A DNA stretch of 64,000 bases from Streptomyces coffeae (GTDB lineage: Bacteria > Actinomycetota > Actinomycetes > Streptomycetales > Streptomycetaceae). A program made the position numbers and the translations under genes. This document shows positions 21,897 to 30,877 of the stretch, one piece after another. The number at the start of each line of letters is the position of its first letter. Within the stretch, counting starts at the first letter, position 1. The notes under the pieces were generated by a model. It was not told the origin of the DNA and ran no database searches. It saw only the letters and a program-made list of their open reading frames with translations. Location of the stretch: contig NZ_JAERRF010000012.1 in assembly GCF_016741875.1 (NCBI RefSeq), positions 1 to 64,000 of the forward strand. Reading direction: 5' to 3'.

Positions 21897-24244
21897 CCAC
21901 TCCTGAACTCACCTACACCGCAGTCCGCGAGGTCAACCTCGAACCGCTCCGGGAGGCGGTGGCCAAATGGAAGGCCCTCCCGGGCAAGATTGACACCGTC
22001 ACCACTACGTTCACCCGCACCGTCTCGTCCCCGCTGGAGCAGTCCGGCTGGTTCGGTGAGGCGGCGGAGGCGGCGTTCAAGGGGTTCCGCGGTGTCCGGC
22101 ACCAGATGTCGGAGGCCTCCGGCCAGGCCAGGAAGATCGGCACCGTCATGTCGGAGGCGCTGAAGGCGTTCGAGTCCGCGAAGACGGTCCTCACCGAGGT
22201 CGAGACGGCGGTGAGCACCCCGCCGAAGGACGGCGACGGCAAGGTCTATCTGAAGGTCAACAAGAAGGACGGTGTCGTCTATCTCGACCCGCCGGACGAC
22301 GTGGAGAACACCGCGGGCCTCCAGAAGGCGTACCACGAGTCGATCGTCTACTACAACAAAAAGATTCGTGAGGCCATCCTCAGCGCGAGCGAGGCGGACC
22401 ACGACCTGAAGACGGCCCTCCAGATCGACCCGCCGGGCAAGGGCTTCAACGACGACATCGCGGGACACCTCAAGGACGTCGACGCCGAAACCAAGAAGGA
22501 CGTCGACACCCTGATGAGGCTGGCAGGCAAGGAGGACTTCAAGAAGGACCCCAAGCTCCTGTCCCAGTTCAACGGCCTCCTCGCCAAGAACGCCCAGAAT
22601 TCCGACTTCGCCGAGCAGTTCGCCACCCGCAAGGGCGCGAAGTGGATCATGGAATTCTGGTACAAGGCGGCCAAGCCGGACTACGAGGGCAACCCGTTCA
22701 GCAAGGCCAAGGAGCGCCCGGACGGAGTGACGAAGCAACTCGCGGCGCTCCAGGACAACCTGGGCATCACCCTGGGCCTCGCCAGCCACTCCGACTCGCC
22801 GGAGATGACGAAGTGGAAGAAGGACGTCATCGACCTCGGCTACCAGCGCATGCCCGGTGAGCACCGGACCTACTACGCCGAACCGCCGTACGGCTTCCAG
22901 GTGATGAGCAATCTCATGCGCACCGGGAAGTGGGACGGCCAGTTCCTCAACGAGTACGGCGACAAGCTCGTCGCGGTGGACAAGCAGGCGTTCGACGCGC
23001 CCGGCGGACGACGTGAGGAGGAGCAGACGCACCGGAAGTGGCTCGCCTACGGCCAGGAGCCGCCGGACTTCCTCAACTTCGGCGGGAAGAGCGACAAGGG
23101 CGAGGATCCCTTCACCGGATACTTCGAGGCGCTGGGCCACAACGGCGACGCGTCCACGCAGTTCTTCAAGGACAAGGAGCACTTCGACTACCTGCTCCGT
23201 GAGCGCACATGGCTGCCCGACAGCGGCGGCGCCGACCTCGGTGACAAGGTGCCCTACGGTCCCCGGGTGGCCCTCGGCCACGCGCTGGGCTCCGCCACCA
23301 CCGGTCACGACTGGGACGCGCCGGGGAATGTCCCGGCGGAACACACCAAGGACCAGGCGGAACTCATGTCCAAGCTCGTCAAGGGCATGGGGAACGTCGA
23401 CAAGGACGGAAACGCGGACATCTCGATGGCCCTGGGCATGCAGCAGGGCCTGGGGAACGCCGCGGCCGAGTACGTACCGGACTTCTTCCGGGCCATGAAG
23501 GACGGTGGGGACGACGACAAGTTGTTCCCCATGTCCGGGGCACAGGCCGGGATGGAACACCGCGACGTGACGAAGTTCCTGGTCCAGCTCGGGCAGGACC
23601 CCGAGGCGAACGCGGCGATCACCGCGGGACAGAAGCTGTACACCGCCCAAGTGCTCGACCATCACCTGGGCGGGGACGTCCCCGCGGACCAGAAGTACAA
23701 CGCGCCCCCGCGGGACATCGTGCACGAGGTCCTCAAGACATCGGGCGAGACCGCGGGCACGCTGGCCTCCGGTGCGCAGGAGGGCCTCATCGGCCCGGCG
23801 GTCCGGGAGGAGAAGGAGTACGACAACGCCACGCTCAGCAAGCGCCTGTGGGGGAACACCGCCTTCGGCACCGTGGTGACGGGCGCCAGCGTCGTGGAGC
23901 CCTTCGCCTCGCATCCCCTCGGAGCCGCGGTGGCCGCAAGTCTGATCATCGGGAGCGAGGGGGCCGCCCTCAGCGACGCGGACGCCCAGGACTGGAGCAT
24001 CAACAGGTCCGCCCCGGCGGCGGACAAGGCCGGCGCGATCTACGACGAGATGGCCGGGCGCGATGTGCGGCAGAACGAGGCGATGCTCAAGGCCATCGGG
24101 AAGGAACACGGCATCAAGGTGTCGGAGAGCTGGGCAGAGCTGTACTCCGACGAAGGTTTCAGCCAGGGATACTCCAGGGTCGGGTCCACGGCGCCGTTCC
24201 TCACCTCCATTGCGCAAGTAAGGCAAATGGCCGTCGACCACTAG
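21893..24244 (+). CDS. Large WXG-type protein of unknown function
   Basis: A 783-residue protein whose start overlaps the preceding stop (ATGA). The N-terminal ~100 residues form an ESX-like helical hairpin with a WXG motif (SGWFGEAAEAAF, ~residues 43-54). The long middle is hydrophilic and Lys/Asp-rich, resembling large Streptomyces proteins found beside WXG100 genes (possibly the DUF6571 group; not verified). A hydrophobic stretch near residues 655-690 (AFGTVVTGASVVEPFASHPL onward) could be a membrane segment. No toxin domain is recognisable at the C-terminus. With the small partner upstream it probably forms a type VII secretion substrate or effector pair. No secretion ATPase gene lies in the window. 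Confidence 0.7.
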   Translation: MTTPELTYTAVREVNLEPLREAVAKWKALPGKIDTVTTTFTRTVSSPLEQSGWFGEAAEAAFKGFRGVRHQMSEASGQARKIGTVMSEALKAFESAKTVLTEVETAVSTPPKDGDGKVYLKVNKKDGVVYLDPPDDVENTAGLQKAYHESIVYYNKKIREAILSASEADHDLKTALQIDPPGKGFNDDIAGHLKDVDAETKKDVDTLMRLAGKEDFKKDPKLLSQFNGLLAKNAQNSDFAEQFATRKGAKWIMEFWYKAAKPDYEGNPFSKAKERPDGVTKQLAALQDNLGITLGLASHSDSPEMTKWKKDVIDLGYQRMPGEHRTYYAEPPYGFQVMSNLMRTGKWDGQFLNEYGDKLVAVDKQAFDAPGGRREEEQTHRKWLAYGQEPPDFLNFGGKSDKGEDPFTGYFEALGHNGDASTQFFKDKEHFDYLLRERTWLPDSGGADLGDKVPYGPRVALGHALGSATTGHDWDAPGNVPAEHTKDQAELMSKLVKGMGNVDKDGNADISMALGMQQGLGNAAAEYVPDFFRAMKDGGDDDKLFPMSGAQAGMEHRDVTKFLVQLGQDPEANAAITAGQKLYTAQVLDHHLGGDVPADQKYNAPPRDIVHEVLKTSGETAGTLASGAQEGLIGPAVREEKEYDNATLSKRLWGNTAFGTVVTGASVVEPFASHPLGAAVAASLIIGSEGAALSDADAQDWSINRSAPAADKAGAIYDEMAGRDVRQNEAMLKAIGKEHGIKVSESWAELYSDEGFSQGYSRVGSTAPFLTSIAQVRQMAVDH

Positions 24245-24252
24245 GGCGGGGC

Positions 24253-24303
24253 GATCTGACCGATGCCGAGTGGGAACGACTGCGGCTGTTCCTGCCAGTC
24301 GTC
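24253..24303 (+). mobile_element. Scar of an IS transposase (N-terminal 17 codons only)
   Basis: The plus strand encodes DLTDAEWERLRLFLPVV, the characteristic N-terminus of IS5/IS4-type transposases of actinomycetes. The match stops after 17 codons at the edge of the decayed glycosyltransferase. Neither the rest of a transposase nor terminal repeats are present. It is best read as the remnant of an insertion and deletion that damaged the neighbouring gene. Confidence 0.6.
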
Positions 24304-24305
24304 AG

Positions 24306-25180
24306 TCAAACCAGGTCACCACCTTTCCGTTGCTCCATGAGGTCGAGTGGTGGTAGTTGGGACAGCTCGGCATCGGCGGTGCGCATGGCGGCGGCGTTGT
24401 CGGGCTGGTCGGCGAGAACGCCCATGACCAGGATGGGCGTTGCGCCCTGCACCGCGTCGAGCAGGGATGCCCGGCCGCCGTGCGTCACGAACAGGTCGGC
24501 GTGGTGCAGGAGCGCGGGTTGCGGGACGTGCTCGACGACCTTGATGCGGGGGTCGGTGCTCGGCAGGTGCTCCGCGAGGTTGCCCGCGGACACGATCGCG
24601 TCGCAGTCGATTGCGGAGAGCGCGGCCATGATCTCCCGGTATGCGCTCCCCACGACGGTACGCAGATCGGTCATTGCCGTGGTCAAGGTGCCCAGGCTCA
24701 CGTAGATGAGCGGACGGTAGGAGGGGGAGCGGTCCAGCCACCCGGGCAGGGCGGTTCGGAATTCCGCGACGGTGCGTCGGACCGCGCGCGCCGAGGGTGG
24801 AGGAGCCGGGTAGAACCACTCGCCCCCTGCTCGCAGCGGACAACGGCCTCGGACCGGTGCTCCTGATCGGGCCGTGCCCGTGTCCACGCGGTGAGCAGGT
24901 CACGGGCCTTCGCCTCGGCTTGTTCCGGCCAGAGGTGGCCGAAGACGTACCGGTTGAAGCGCGCGTTCCCCAAGCCCGTCCAGATCTCGCTCACCGTCTG
25001 CTGAACGAGCGGATCGCAGGTCCAGTTCGTTCCGGCGCCGTGGAACTCCACCCCGCGCCACCGGGCTTCGCGGCGGAACATGACGGGGGCGTGGAGCGCG
25101 ACGTGGTGGCCCTGCTCAAGGGCCGGGCTCTTCTCTGCCACGTTCAGCGTGTTGGAGCTGGAGGGGCTTCGCATCCGCAC
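24306..25180 (-). pseudogene. Decayed macrolide-type glycosyltransferase
   Basis: Two frames carry parts of one UGT-fold glycosyltransferase. The N-terminal part (25180 to about 24900) reads GHHVALHAPVMFRREA and continues through WPEQAEAKARDLLTAW. The C-terminal part (about 24840 to 24306) reads YVSLGTLTTAM, VEHVPQPALLHHADLFVTHGG and ATPILVMGVLADQPDNAA, the acceptor and nucleotide-sugar half of the family. The two are out of frame and the middle ~100 residues are missing; the C-terminus is cut short beside the IS scar. Functional members have about 390-420 residues. The family glycosylates polyketides, so the fragment may once have belonged to the adjacent PKS locus. Confidence 0.75.
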
Positions 25181-25232
25181 TGGCAGGTGCTCGGGCAGCG
25201 GCGCGGTGCCCGAGCACCCTGGGACGTGCGGG

Positions 25233-25880
25233 TCAGCCGCCCTGACCGATGCCCCCGATCGGGCCGACCTTCACCGGGGAGCCGGCACCGTCCGTGACGG
25301 GCAGCGTGCCGGCGCCCGGCCAGTCGAGGGTGACCGACTTCGTCTCGTCCGGCGGGGTCACCACCAGCCCCGTGACGCGGACGCCGGAGCCGCCCGACTT
25401 GTTGATCGGGTAGTTGACGCCGAAGTACGTCGACTCCCCGTCCTTGAGGATGTGCGGGTCGGCCGGCTCACCACTGCGCTTGGCGGACAGAGCCCCCTCG
25501 CTGGTCTTGAGGTCGATGCCCGCGTACCCGGAGATGGCGCAGTCCCGGCCGCCACCGTTCTTCAGCGTCACCGCGACGGTGCCATCGCCGTCGCCATCGA
25601 TGGTGCGGTCCGCCGCCGTGATCTCCAGCTCGTCGGTGCGGCACTTGCCGACCTTGCCGTTCTCGTTGGAGCCGGTCCCGGCGGCCGTGCCCTGCTCGCC
25701 GGAGTCCTTCCCGCCGCCCTGATCCGAACCGCCCGAGCCCGAACCGCCGCCCGAGGAAGACACACTGGACGCGGACGACGGGGCGCTCTGTCCCGTGTCG
25801 GCATCGTCGTTCTGGCAGGCCGTGAGCGAGAGACCCGCGGCAACGGCCAGGGCGGCTAAGGAGAGCTTGTGAACACGCAT
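25233..25880 (-). CDS. Secreted lipoprotein, DUF4232-like
   Basis: A 215-residue protein with a lipoprotein signal: Lys/His-containing start, hydrophobic core LAALAVAAGL and lipobox LTAC, so Cys22 should be acylated and anchored outside the membrane. A Ser/Gly-rich linker (residues ~28-70) precedes a single beta-rich domain beginning at CRTDELEI with a second Cys near DCAISGYAG, the pattern of the DUF4232 family common in Streptomyces. Function is unknown; a cell-surface binding role is likely. It is transcribed alone on the minus strand and shows no sign of belonging to either biosynthetic locus. Confidence 0.85.
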   Translation of the reverse strand: MRVHKLSLAALAVAAGLSLTACQNDDADTGQSAPSSASSVSSSGGGSGSGGSDQGGGKDSGEQGTAAGTGSNENGKVGKCRTDELEITAADRTIDGDGDGTVAVTLKNGGGRDCAISGYAGIDLKTSEGALSAKRSGEPADPHILKDGESTYFGVNYPINKSGGSGVRVTGLVVTPPDETKSVTLDWPGAGTLPVTDGAGSPVKVGPIGGIGQGG

Positions 25881-26161
25881 CGTTTTTCCTCAGTTCCGGT
25901 TGGGGGTGCCGACTGCTTGGTACGAGTCGGTACGAGCGAGCGTTTCTGATCAGCAAGATCTGCCCGGCTGGCGAACCGTTCCGCCCAACCGCCCGCTAAT
26001 ACACTCCTGTTACACGCCCGTCGGGCACACGGCGCACCGCGTCAGCTGGCCGACCAGCAGCTCTCCCGCAACGCCGAAGGTGATCACGACACCGCTACTC
26101 CCCATCACCCTGCTCGCCGTCCTCGCCGTGGCCCTGGTCGCGCAGTTCCCCGGCCGTCACA
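25881..26161. other. Intergenic region upstream of the lipoprotein
   Basis: Contains no convincing gene. It should carry the lipoprotein promoter on the minus strand. A plus-strand hydrophobic reading around 26085-26150 (TTPLLPITLLAVLAVALVA) has no start or ribosome binding site of its own and may be chance or a remnant of a membrane protein. Confidence 0.4.
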
Positions 26162-26198
26162 CGAAGCCCCTGGACGGATCGTCCGTCCAGGGGCTTCG
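26162..26198. terminator. Perfect 17-bp stem hairpin, bidirectional-type terminator
   Basis: Left arm CGAAGCCCCTGGACGGA (26162-26178), loop TCG, and an exactly complementary right arm (26182-26198). It sits 14 bp past the stop of the carrier-protein gene, the last gene of the minus-strand operon. There is no clear T-run, as usual for Streptomyces terminators. Confidence 0.85.
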
Positions 26199-26211
26199 CA
26201 TACCCGGCCGG

Positions 26212-26577
26212 CTACCGGGTGCCGCTTGGCCTGCCGTGGCCCTTTTCCGCCAGGAACTCGGCCTGAGCCATGGGCGTGGCGTTCTCGAAGAGGCGGTTGA
26301 GGAGTTCTCCCTCCCATTCCACCGACTCGACTTCGCCGACCCCGTACTCCGTCAGGATCCTGCCTATGGCTTGCAGGGCAAGCAGCGAGTATCCGCCCAG
26401 TTCGAAGAAGTCACTGCGGTGGACGTCGATCGACGTGGCATCCACGTCCAGGACCTGTGCCCAGGTCCTGCGGACCACCTCCGCCGCCGCTTCCGCATCG
26501 GCCCGCCTTTGCGTGGGTGTTCCGCCCGTCCCGGCCTGAGAGGTGGCGACATCAGGGTCGGTGAGTTTGTCCGTCAT
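26212..26577 (-). CDS. Free-standing peptidyl/acyl carrier protein
   Basis: A 121-residue protein. The ATG at 26577 follows GGAGG by 6 bp and overlaps the TGA of the NRPS gene (ATGA). The carrier motif FFELGGYSLLALQ (~residues 57-69) contains the Ser that receives phosphopantetheine; Tyr replaces the usual Asp or His before it. The N-terminal ~35 residues are low-complexity and the C-terminus extends past the four-helix domain. As the last gene of the operon, it is the likely acceptor or terminal carrier for the C domain of the neighbouring A-PCP-C protein or the free C domain at 30874-32232. No thioesterase is seen nearby, so release may rely on a free condensation domain. Confidence 0.9.
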   Translation of the reverse strand: MTDKLTDPDVATSQAGTGGTPTQRRADAEAAAEVVRRTWAQVLDVDATSIDVHRSDFFELGGYSLLALQAIGRILTEYGVGEVESVEWEGELLNRLFENATPMAQAEFLAEKGHGRPSGTR

Positions 26578-29500
26578 AGTTCCTCCAAGGTGGTCGTACG
26601 CGATTGATCGCCGGTATCGGGAATCCCGTCTCCGTGCAGCCCGGCGTCGGGATTTACGGCCAGAAGAGCGAGCAGTGAGTGGAATGACGCGGTGAGGCGC
26701 CAAGCGGTCGCCTCGTCGTAGCGGGCCAGGTCGTATTCGAGGACGCCCGTGAAGCCTCCGTTCCCGTCCTCCTCCAGCATCACGGTGGCGTCGAACTTCG
26801 CCGCGCCGGTCTCGACCCGCAGGGGTTCCGCATGCAGACCGGGGAGGACAGGGGCGCGGACCGTTGTGCCGCCGTAGGAGAACATCAGTTGGAAGAGTGG
26901 ATTGCGCTGCCGGTCGCGGGAGGGCCGCAGTTCCCGTACCACCCGGTCGAAGGGGACGTCCTGGTGTTCCAGCGCTCCCTGCACGGTTTCCCGTGTCTGA
27001 CACAGCAGTTGGCGAAACGTCATACGTTCCGTGAGATGCGCGCGCAGGGCCACCGTGTTGGTGAGAAGGCCGATCATCCCGGCGGTCCCCGGCCGGTCCC
27101 GGCCCGAGACGAGCGTGCCCACGACGAGGTCATGGGCACCACTCTCGCGGTGGACGAACGCCATGAAGCCGGCGAGCAGCACCGTGTACGAGGTGGCGTG
27201 CTCCGCGGTGGCCAGCTCGCGCAGGCGGGCCGCCACGCCGGAGTCGACGGCGAACGGGCATGCCACTCCCGTGGCGGACAGACTTGGTGCGGCACGTGTG
27301 GGCGGAAGGGTCGTTTCCTCCGGAGCGCCGCTCAACGCCTCTCGCCAATAGGAGAGTTGCCCGTCCGCAACCGAGCTCCCGGCCGCGTTCCGGGCTGCGT
27401 GGGACGCGTAGGAGACCGGCAGTTGCGGCAGCCGCGCGGGTTCGCCGGTCAGTGCCTCCCGGTACAGCTCCGACAGATTCCGGAACAGCACATCGATCGA
27501 CCAGCCGTCGAAGACGATGTGGTGGAACACCAGCACCAGTACGTGGTCGGTGGCGGAAGTCCGCAACAGGTCCGCCCGCGAGAGGGGACCACGGACCAGG
27601 TCGAAGGGTGCGGTGGCCAACTCGTTGATGATCCGGTCAAGGTCCGGCGACGGGTCGTGCGACAGGTCCGTGATGGCCAGCGCGAAGTCGTCGGCGCCGG
27701 GCGGTGCGATGCGCTGTACCGGGTGTCCGCCCTCGTTGCCGATGGTGACTCGCAGCGCCGCGTGCCGCCGCGCCACCTGCCTGAGCGCGTGCCGCAGGGC
27801 CTCGGGCACGAGGTCGCCCTGAAGGCGCAGGACCACCGGCTCGTTGTAGGCGGCGTTCACTGGCGTCATCCGGTGCTGGAGCCACATGCGCAGTTGCGAG
27901 GAGGTCAGGGGAGCCCGCTCGGGCTCCGTCCCCGCGGTCCCCCTCGCACCGTCCCGGGCACCTGCCGCGCTGTCCGCCACCTTCTCGGCACCGTGCGCGC
28001 GACGCCGTTCGGCCACGGCCTCCGCCAGCGCCCGTACGGTCGGCGCGGCGAACACCGCGCGCTGGCGTATGTCGACGGCGAGAGCCTCCCGCAGACCGGC
28101 CGCGATGCGGGTTGCGGTGAGGGAGTCGCCGCCGAGTTCGAAGAAGTCGTCGTCGAGACCGACCCGGTGGACATCGAGGGCCATCGCGCAGACCCCGGCG
28201 ACGGCCGCCTCCAGCGCGGTGCGCGGCGCGGCTCCGCAGGTGGGGTCCGATTCGTCCGCGAGGGGCAGGTCCGGCAGGGCTCCGCGGTCCACCTTGCCGT
28301 TGGCGTTCAGGGGGAGTGCCGCCACCGGGACGATGCGCGCCGGCACCAGCGCCCGGGGCAGGGTGTCCGTGAGGTGGACACGCAGGCCCGCGGGGTCGTG
28401 GTGTCCGTCCTCCCAGACCACGCGCGCGCACAGCTGATCGGTCCCGGCTGGTGTCATTCGCGCGAACACCGCGCTCGCCGCGACACCCGGGTAGCGCCCC
28501 AAGGCCGACTCGACCTCTCCGGGCTCGATGCGTACGCCGTGCACCTTGATCTGGTGGTCGGCCCGGCCGAGGAACTCCAGCGCGCCATCGTCCCGACGGC
28601 GTGCGAGGTCGCCCGTGCGGTACATCCGTGCGCCTGGACGGCGGGCGTACGGGTCGGGCAGGAAGCGTTCGGCGGTCATTCCCGGCTGCCCCAGGTACCC
28701 ACGCGCCAGGCAGTCCCCGGCGAGGTAGAGCTCCCCGGGTCGGCCGTCCGGCACCGGCCGCAGACGCTCGTCGAGCAGACGCACCTGTGTGCCGGCCAGC
28801 GGCCGCCCGATCGGCAGCCGGGGCCAGGTCCTCAGCTCCGTGCCGTCCACGGCCGTTTCGTACAGGAGTTGGGAGACCGTGCCCTCGGTCGCGCCGTATT
28901 CCTGCACCAGACGCACCCCGGTGGGCAGCCAGTCCGCGGCGCGCCGCACATCGACCCGCTCACTGCCGACGACCAGGAGCCTCAGCGAGGCGGGCGGCCG
29001 CGGGGTGCCGTCGTGGTCGAGCTCGCGCAGCCACTCGTACCAGTACGCCGGGGTCAGTTGCATGACACTGACGCCGTACCGATCGACCACGGCGGTCAGA
29101 CGTGCGCAGTCTCCGAGCGTCTCGTCCGGATCGACCACCAGGCAGGCTCCGGCCGCCCAGGTGGCGAGCATCTCCTCCGCGGCCACCGAGAAGCCGATGG
29201 AGGCGAACTGAAGGACCCGGTCGCCGGGCCCGAGCCCGAGACCCCGCCCGATCTCGAGGGCCAGATTGGCGAGGGGGCCGTGTGCGAGCGCGACACCCTT
29301 GGGTGTCCCGGTGGATCCGGAGGTGTACGCGATCCACGCCAGGTTCTGTGGATGGAGCTCGCCGGCGGTGGCCGGGGGCCGGGCCGGGGCCGCGTCCTGC
29401 TCTGCCGACTCGTCCAGGCACAGGACGGTGCCCGGGTGGGCTGTGGCGTCGAAGGCGGGCCGCCGCTGGGCCAGGACGACGGGTGGGGCGCTGTCCGTCA

Positions 29501-29834
29501 GCGCGAGTGCCAGCCGTTCGGGCGGGTAGGCGGGGTCCAGCGGGACGCATACGCCCCCGGACTTCAGCACGGCGAGTACCGCCACGGCCAGTTCGACGGA
29601 GCGGGTCAGATGGAGCCCCACCGGTACGTCCGGCCCCACACCCAGACGACGCAAGCGAGACGCCAACCGGAAGGCCCAGCGGTCCAGTTCCGCGTAGCTC
29701 AGCCGCCTGTCGCCACAGAGCAGGGCGTCGGCGTCCGGTGTTTCACGGGCCCACCGCTCGATCAGCCGATGCACGCCGGGGACCGGCCGGGCTCGTTCCC
29801 CGGCCGCCGAGGCGGAGACCACGGGCGTGGTCAC
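26574..29834 (-). CDS. Non-ribosomal peptide synthetase, A-PCP-C
   Basis: A 1086-residue protein from GTG 29834, overlapping the upstream ADH stop (GTGA). Adenylation domain ~1-530: YTSGSTGTPKGVAL, YGATE, YRTGDL, and NANGKVDR with the catalytic Lys. PCP ~545-620 (DDFFELGGDSLTATR). Condensation domain ~650-1060 with HHIVFDG. By alignment to GrsA the pocket reads S-V-E-A-L-V-E-V-S-K: the Asp235 that holds the alpha-amino group is Ser (GFSVAAEEM). Substrates lacking an alpha-amino group, or with the amine elsewhere, are therefore more likely than a standard amino acid. The A-PCP-C order implies that the activated unit is the donor and is condensed onto a unit carried by another protein, plausibly the free PCP encoded immediately downstream. 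Confidence 0.93.
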   Translation of the reverse strand: MTTPVVSASAAGERARPVPGVHRLIERWARETPDADALLCGDRRLSYAELDRWAFRLASRLRRLGVGPDVPVGLHLTRSVELAVAVLAVLKSGGVCVPLDPAYPPERLALALTDSAPPVVLAQRRPAFDATAHPGTVLCLDESAEQDAAPARPPATAGELHPQNLAWIAYTSGSTGTPKGVALAHGPLANLALEIGRGLGLGPGDRVLQFASIGFSVAAEEMLATWAAGACLVVDPDETLGDCARLTAVVDRYGVSVMQLTPAYWYEWLRELDHDGTPRPPASLRLLVVGSERVDVRRAADWLPTGVRLVQEYGATEGTVSQLLYETAVDGTELRTWPRLPIGRPLAGTQVRLLDERLRPVPDGRPGELYLAGDCLARGYLGQPGMTAERFLPDPYARRPGARMYRTGDLARRRDDGALEFLGRADHQIKVHGVRIEPGEVESALGRYPGVAASAVFARMTPAGTDQLCARVVWEDGHHDPAGLRVHLTDTLPRALVPARIVPVAALPLNANGKVDRGALPDLPLADESDPTCGAAPRTALEAAVAGVCAMALDVHRVGLDDDFFELGGDSLTATRIAAGLREALAVDIRQRAVFAAPTVRALAEAVAERRRAHGAEKVADSAAGARDGARGTAGTEPERAPLTSSQLRMWLQHRMTPVNAAYNEPVVLRLQGDLVPEALRHALRQVARRHAALRVTIGNEGGHPVQRIAPPGADDFALAITDLSHDPSPDLDRIINELATAPFDLVRGPLSRADLLRTSATDHVLVLVFHHIVFDGWSIDVLFRNLSELYREALTGEPARLPQLPVSYASHAARNAAGSSVADGQLSYWREALSGAPEETTLPPTRAAPSLSATGVACPFAVDSGVAARLRELATAEHATSYTVLLAGFMAFVHRESGAHDLVVGTLVSGRDRPGTAGMIGLLTNTVALRAHLTERMTFRQLLCQTRETVQGALEHQDVPFDRVVRELRPSRDRQRNPLFQLMFSYGGTTVRAPVLPGLHAEPLRVETGAAKFDATVMLEEDGNGGFTGVLEYDLARYDEATAWRLTASFHSLLALLAVNPDAGLHGDGIPDTGDQSRTTTLEEL

Positions 29835-30877
29835 GGGATCAGCACCACCTTGCCGGCCGCGCCGGAGTCGAAAAGCCGGAACCCCTCCGCGGCCTGGGAC
29901 AGCGGCATCCGGTGCGAGATGATGAAGGTGGGGTCGATACGGCTGCCGCGCACCAGGTTCATCAAGGTCTCCCGGTCACTGATCGGGTCGCCGACAGCGA
30001 AGCGCAGGGTGATCTCCTTGGCGAAGGCGAGCCGTGTCGGCATGGGCAGGGCCTCGGAGGCGTGGGCGCCCACGGCGCACACCACACCGCGTGGACCTAC
30101 GACGTGCAGCGCGGTCAGCAGCGAGGCGTCGGTGCCGACGGCCTCCAGGACGGCGTCCGCGCCGTGTCCCTCGGTCAGGTCGATGACCTGTTGCGCGACG
30201 TGCGGGCCGTCGGGCACCGGATGCGCGCCGCGTTCGGCGGCCAGTTTCCGTCGGCTCTCCAGCGGGTCGACGGCGAGGACCCGGGCGGCGCCCAGCGTCC
30301 AGGCGGCCTCCAAGGCGAGCAGGCCCACGGGACCGCAGCCCACCACCGCAACGGTGTCCCCGGGGCGTACCTCGGCGCCGACGGCACACGCGTATCCCGT
30401 GGCGAGGACATCGCCGACGAACAGCGCCTGTTCGTCGCCGACGTCGTCGGGGATCGGCAGCAGCACCACATCAGCGAACGGCACCCGTACGTACTCGGCG
30501 TGACCTCCGGGATACGCCCGCGTGCCCACCACGGTGTCGTAGCCGAACAGGCCGACACGTTCGCACTGGTAGTGTCGGCTCCGGCGGCAGTTCCGGCAGT
30601 GCCCGCACGCGATGATGTCCGAGGCGACGACCCGGTCGCCGGGCTTGAGGCCGTGCACTCCTGGCCCCACGGCCTCGACCACGCCGGTGAACTCGTGGCC
30701 GGTGACGGTGCCCGGTGTGAACTGCGCGATCTCACCTCGGTACGGGTGGAGGTCGGTGCCGCAGATCGCGCTGCGGACGACGCGGACGAGCGCATCCCCC
30801 GGCTCCTCGATCCGGGGCACCGCGACGTCATCCGCGACCGCCACCCGGCGTGTGCCATGCCATTGCAGCGCTCTCAT
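29831..30877 (-). CDS. Zinc-dependent medium-chain alcohol dehydrogenase
   Basis: A 348-residue protein from ATG 30877 with AGGAGG about 4 bp upstream. The catalytic zinc site is at CGTDLH and GHEF (~residues 39-65); the structural zinc site is CGHCRNCRRSRHYQC (~93-107). The Rossmann motif GCGPVG lies near 178. It probably oxidises an alcohol or reduces an aldehyde or ketone with NAD(P), acting on a sugar or building block of the pathway. It overlaps both neighbours by four bases. Substrate cannot be read from the sequence; threonine or sorbitol dehydrogenase-like relatives are possible. Confidence 0.9.
   Translation of the reverse strand: MRALQWHGTRRVAVADDVAVPRIEEPGDALVRVVRSAICGTDLHPYRGEIAQFTPGTVTGHEFTGVVEAVGPGVHGLKPGDRVVASDIIACGHCRNCRRSRHYQCERVGLFGYDTVVGTRAYPGGHAEYVRVPFADVVLLPIPDDVGDEQALFVGDVLATGYACAVGAEVRPGDTVAVVGCGPVGLLALEAAWTLGAARVLAVDPLESRRKLAAERGAHPVPDGPHVAQQVIDLTEGHGADAVLEAVGTDASLLTALHVVGPRGVVCAVGAHASEALPMPTRLAFAKEITLRFAVGDPISDRETLMNLVRGSRIDPTFIISHRMPLSQAAEGFRLFDSGAAGKVVLIP

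Noticed and set aside
21674..24241. 855-codon minus-strand frame opposite the large WXG gene
   Set aside because: It lies exactly antisense to a gene with proper codon bias, a coupled start and a recognisable WXG motif; the antisense product has no recognisable domain.
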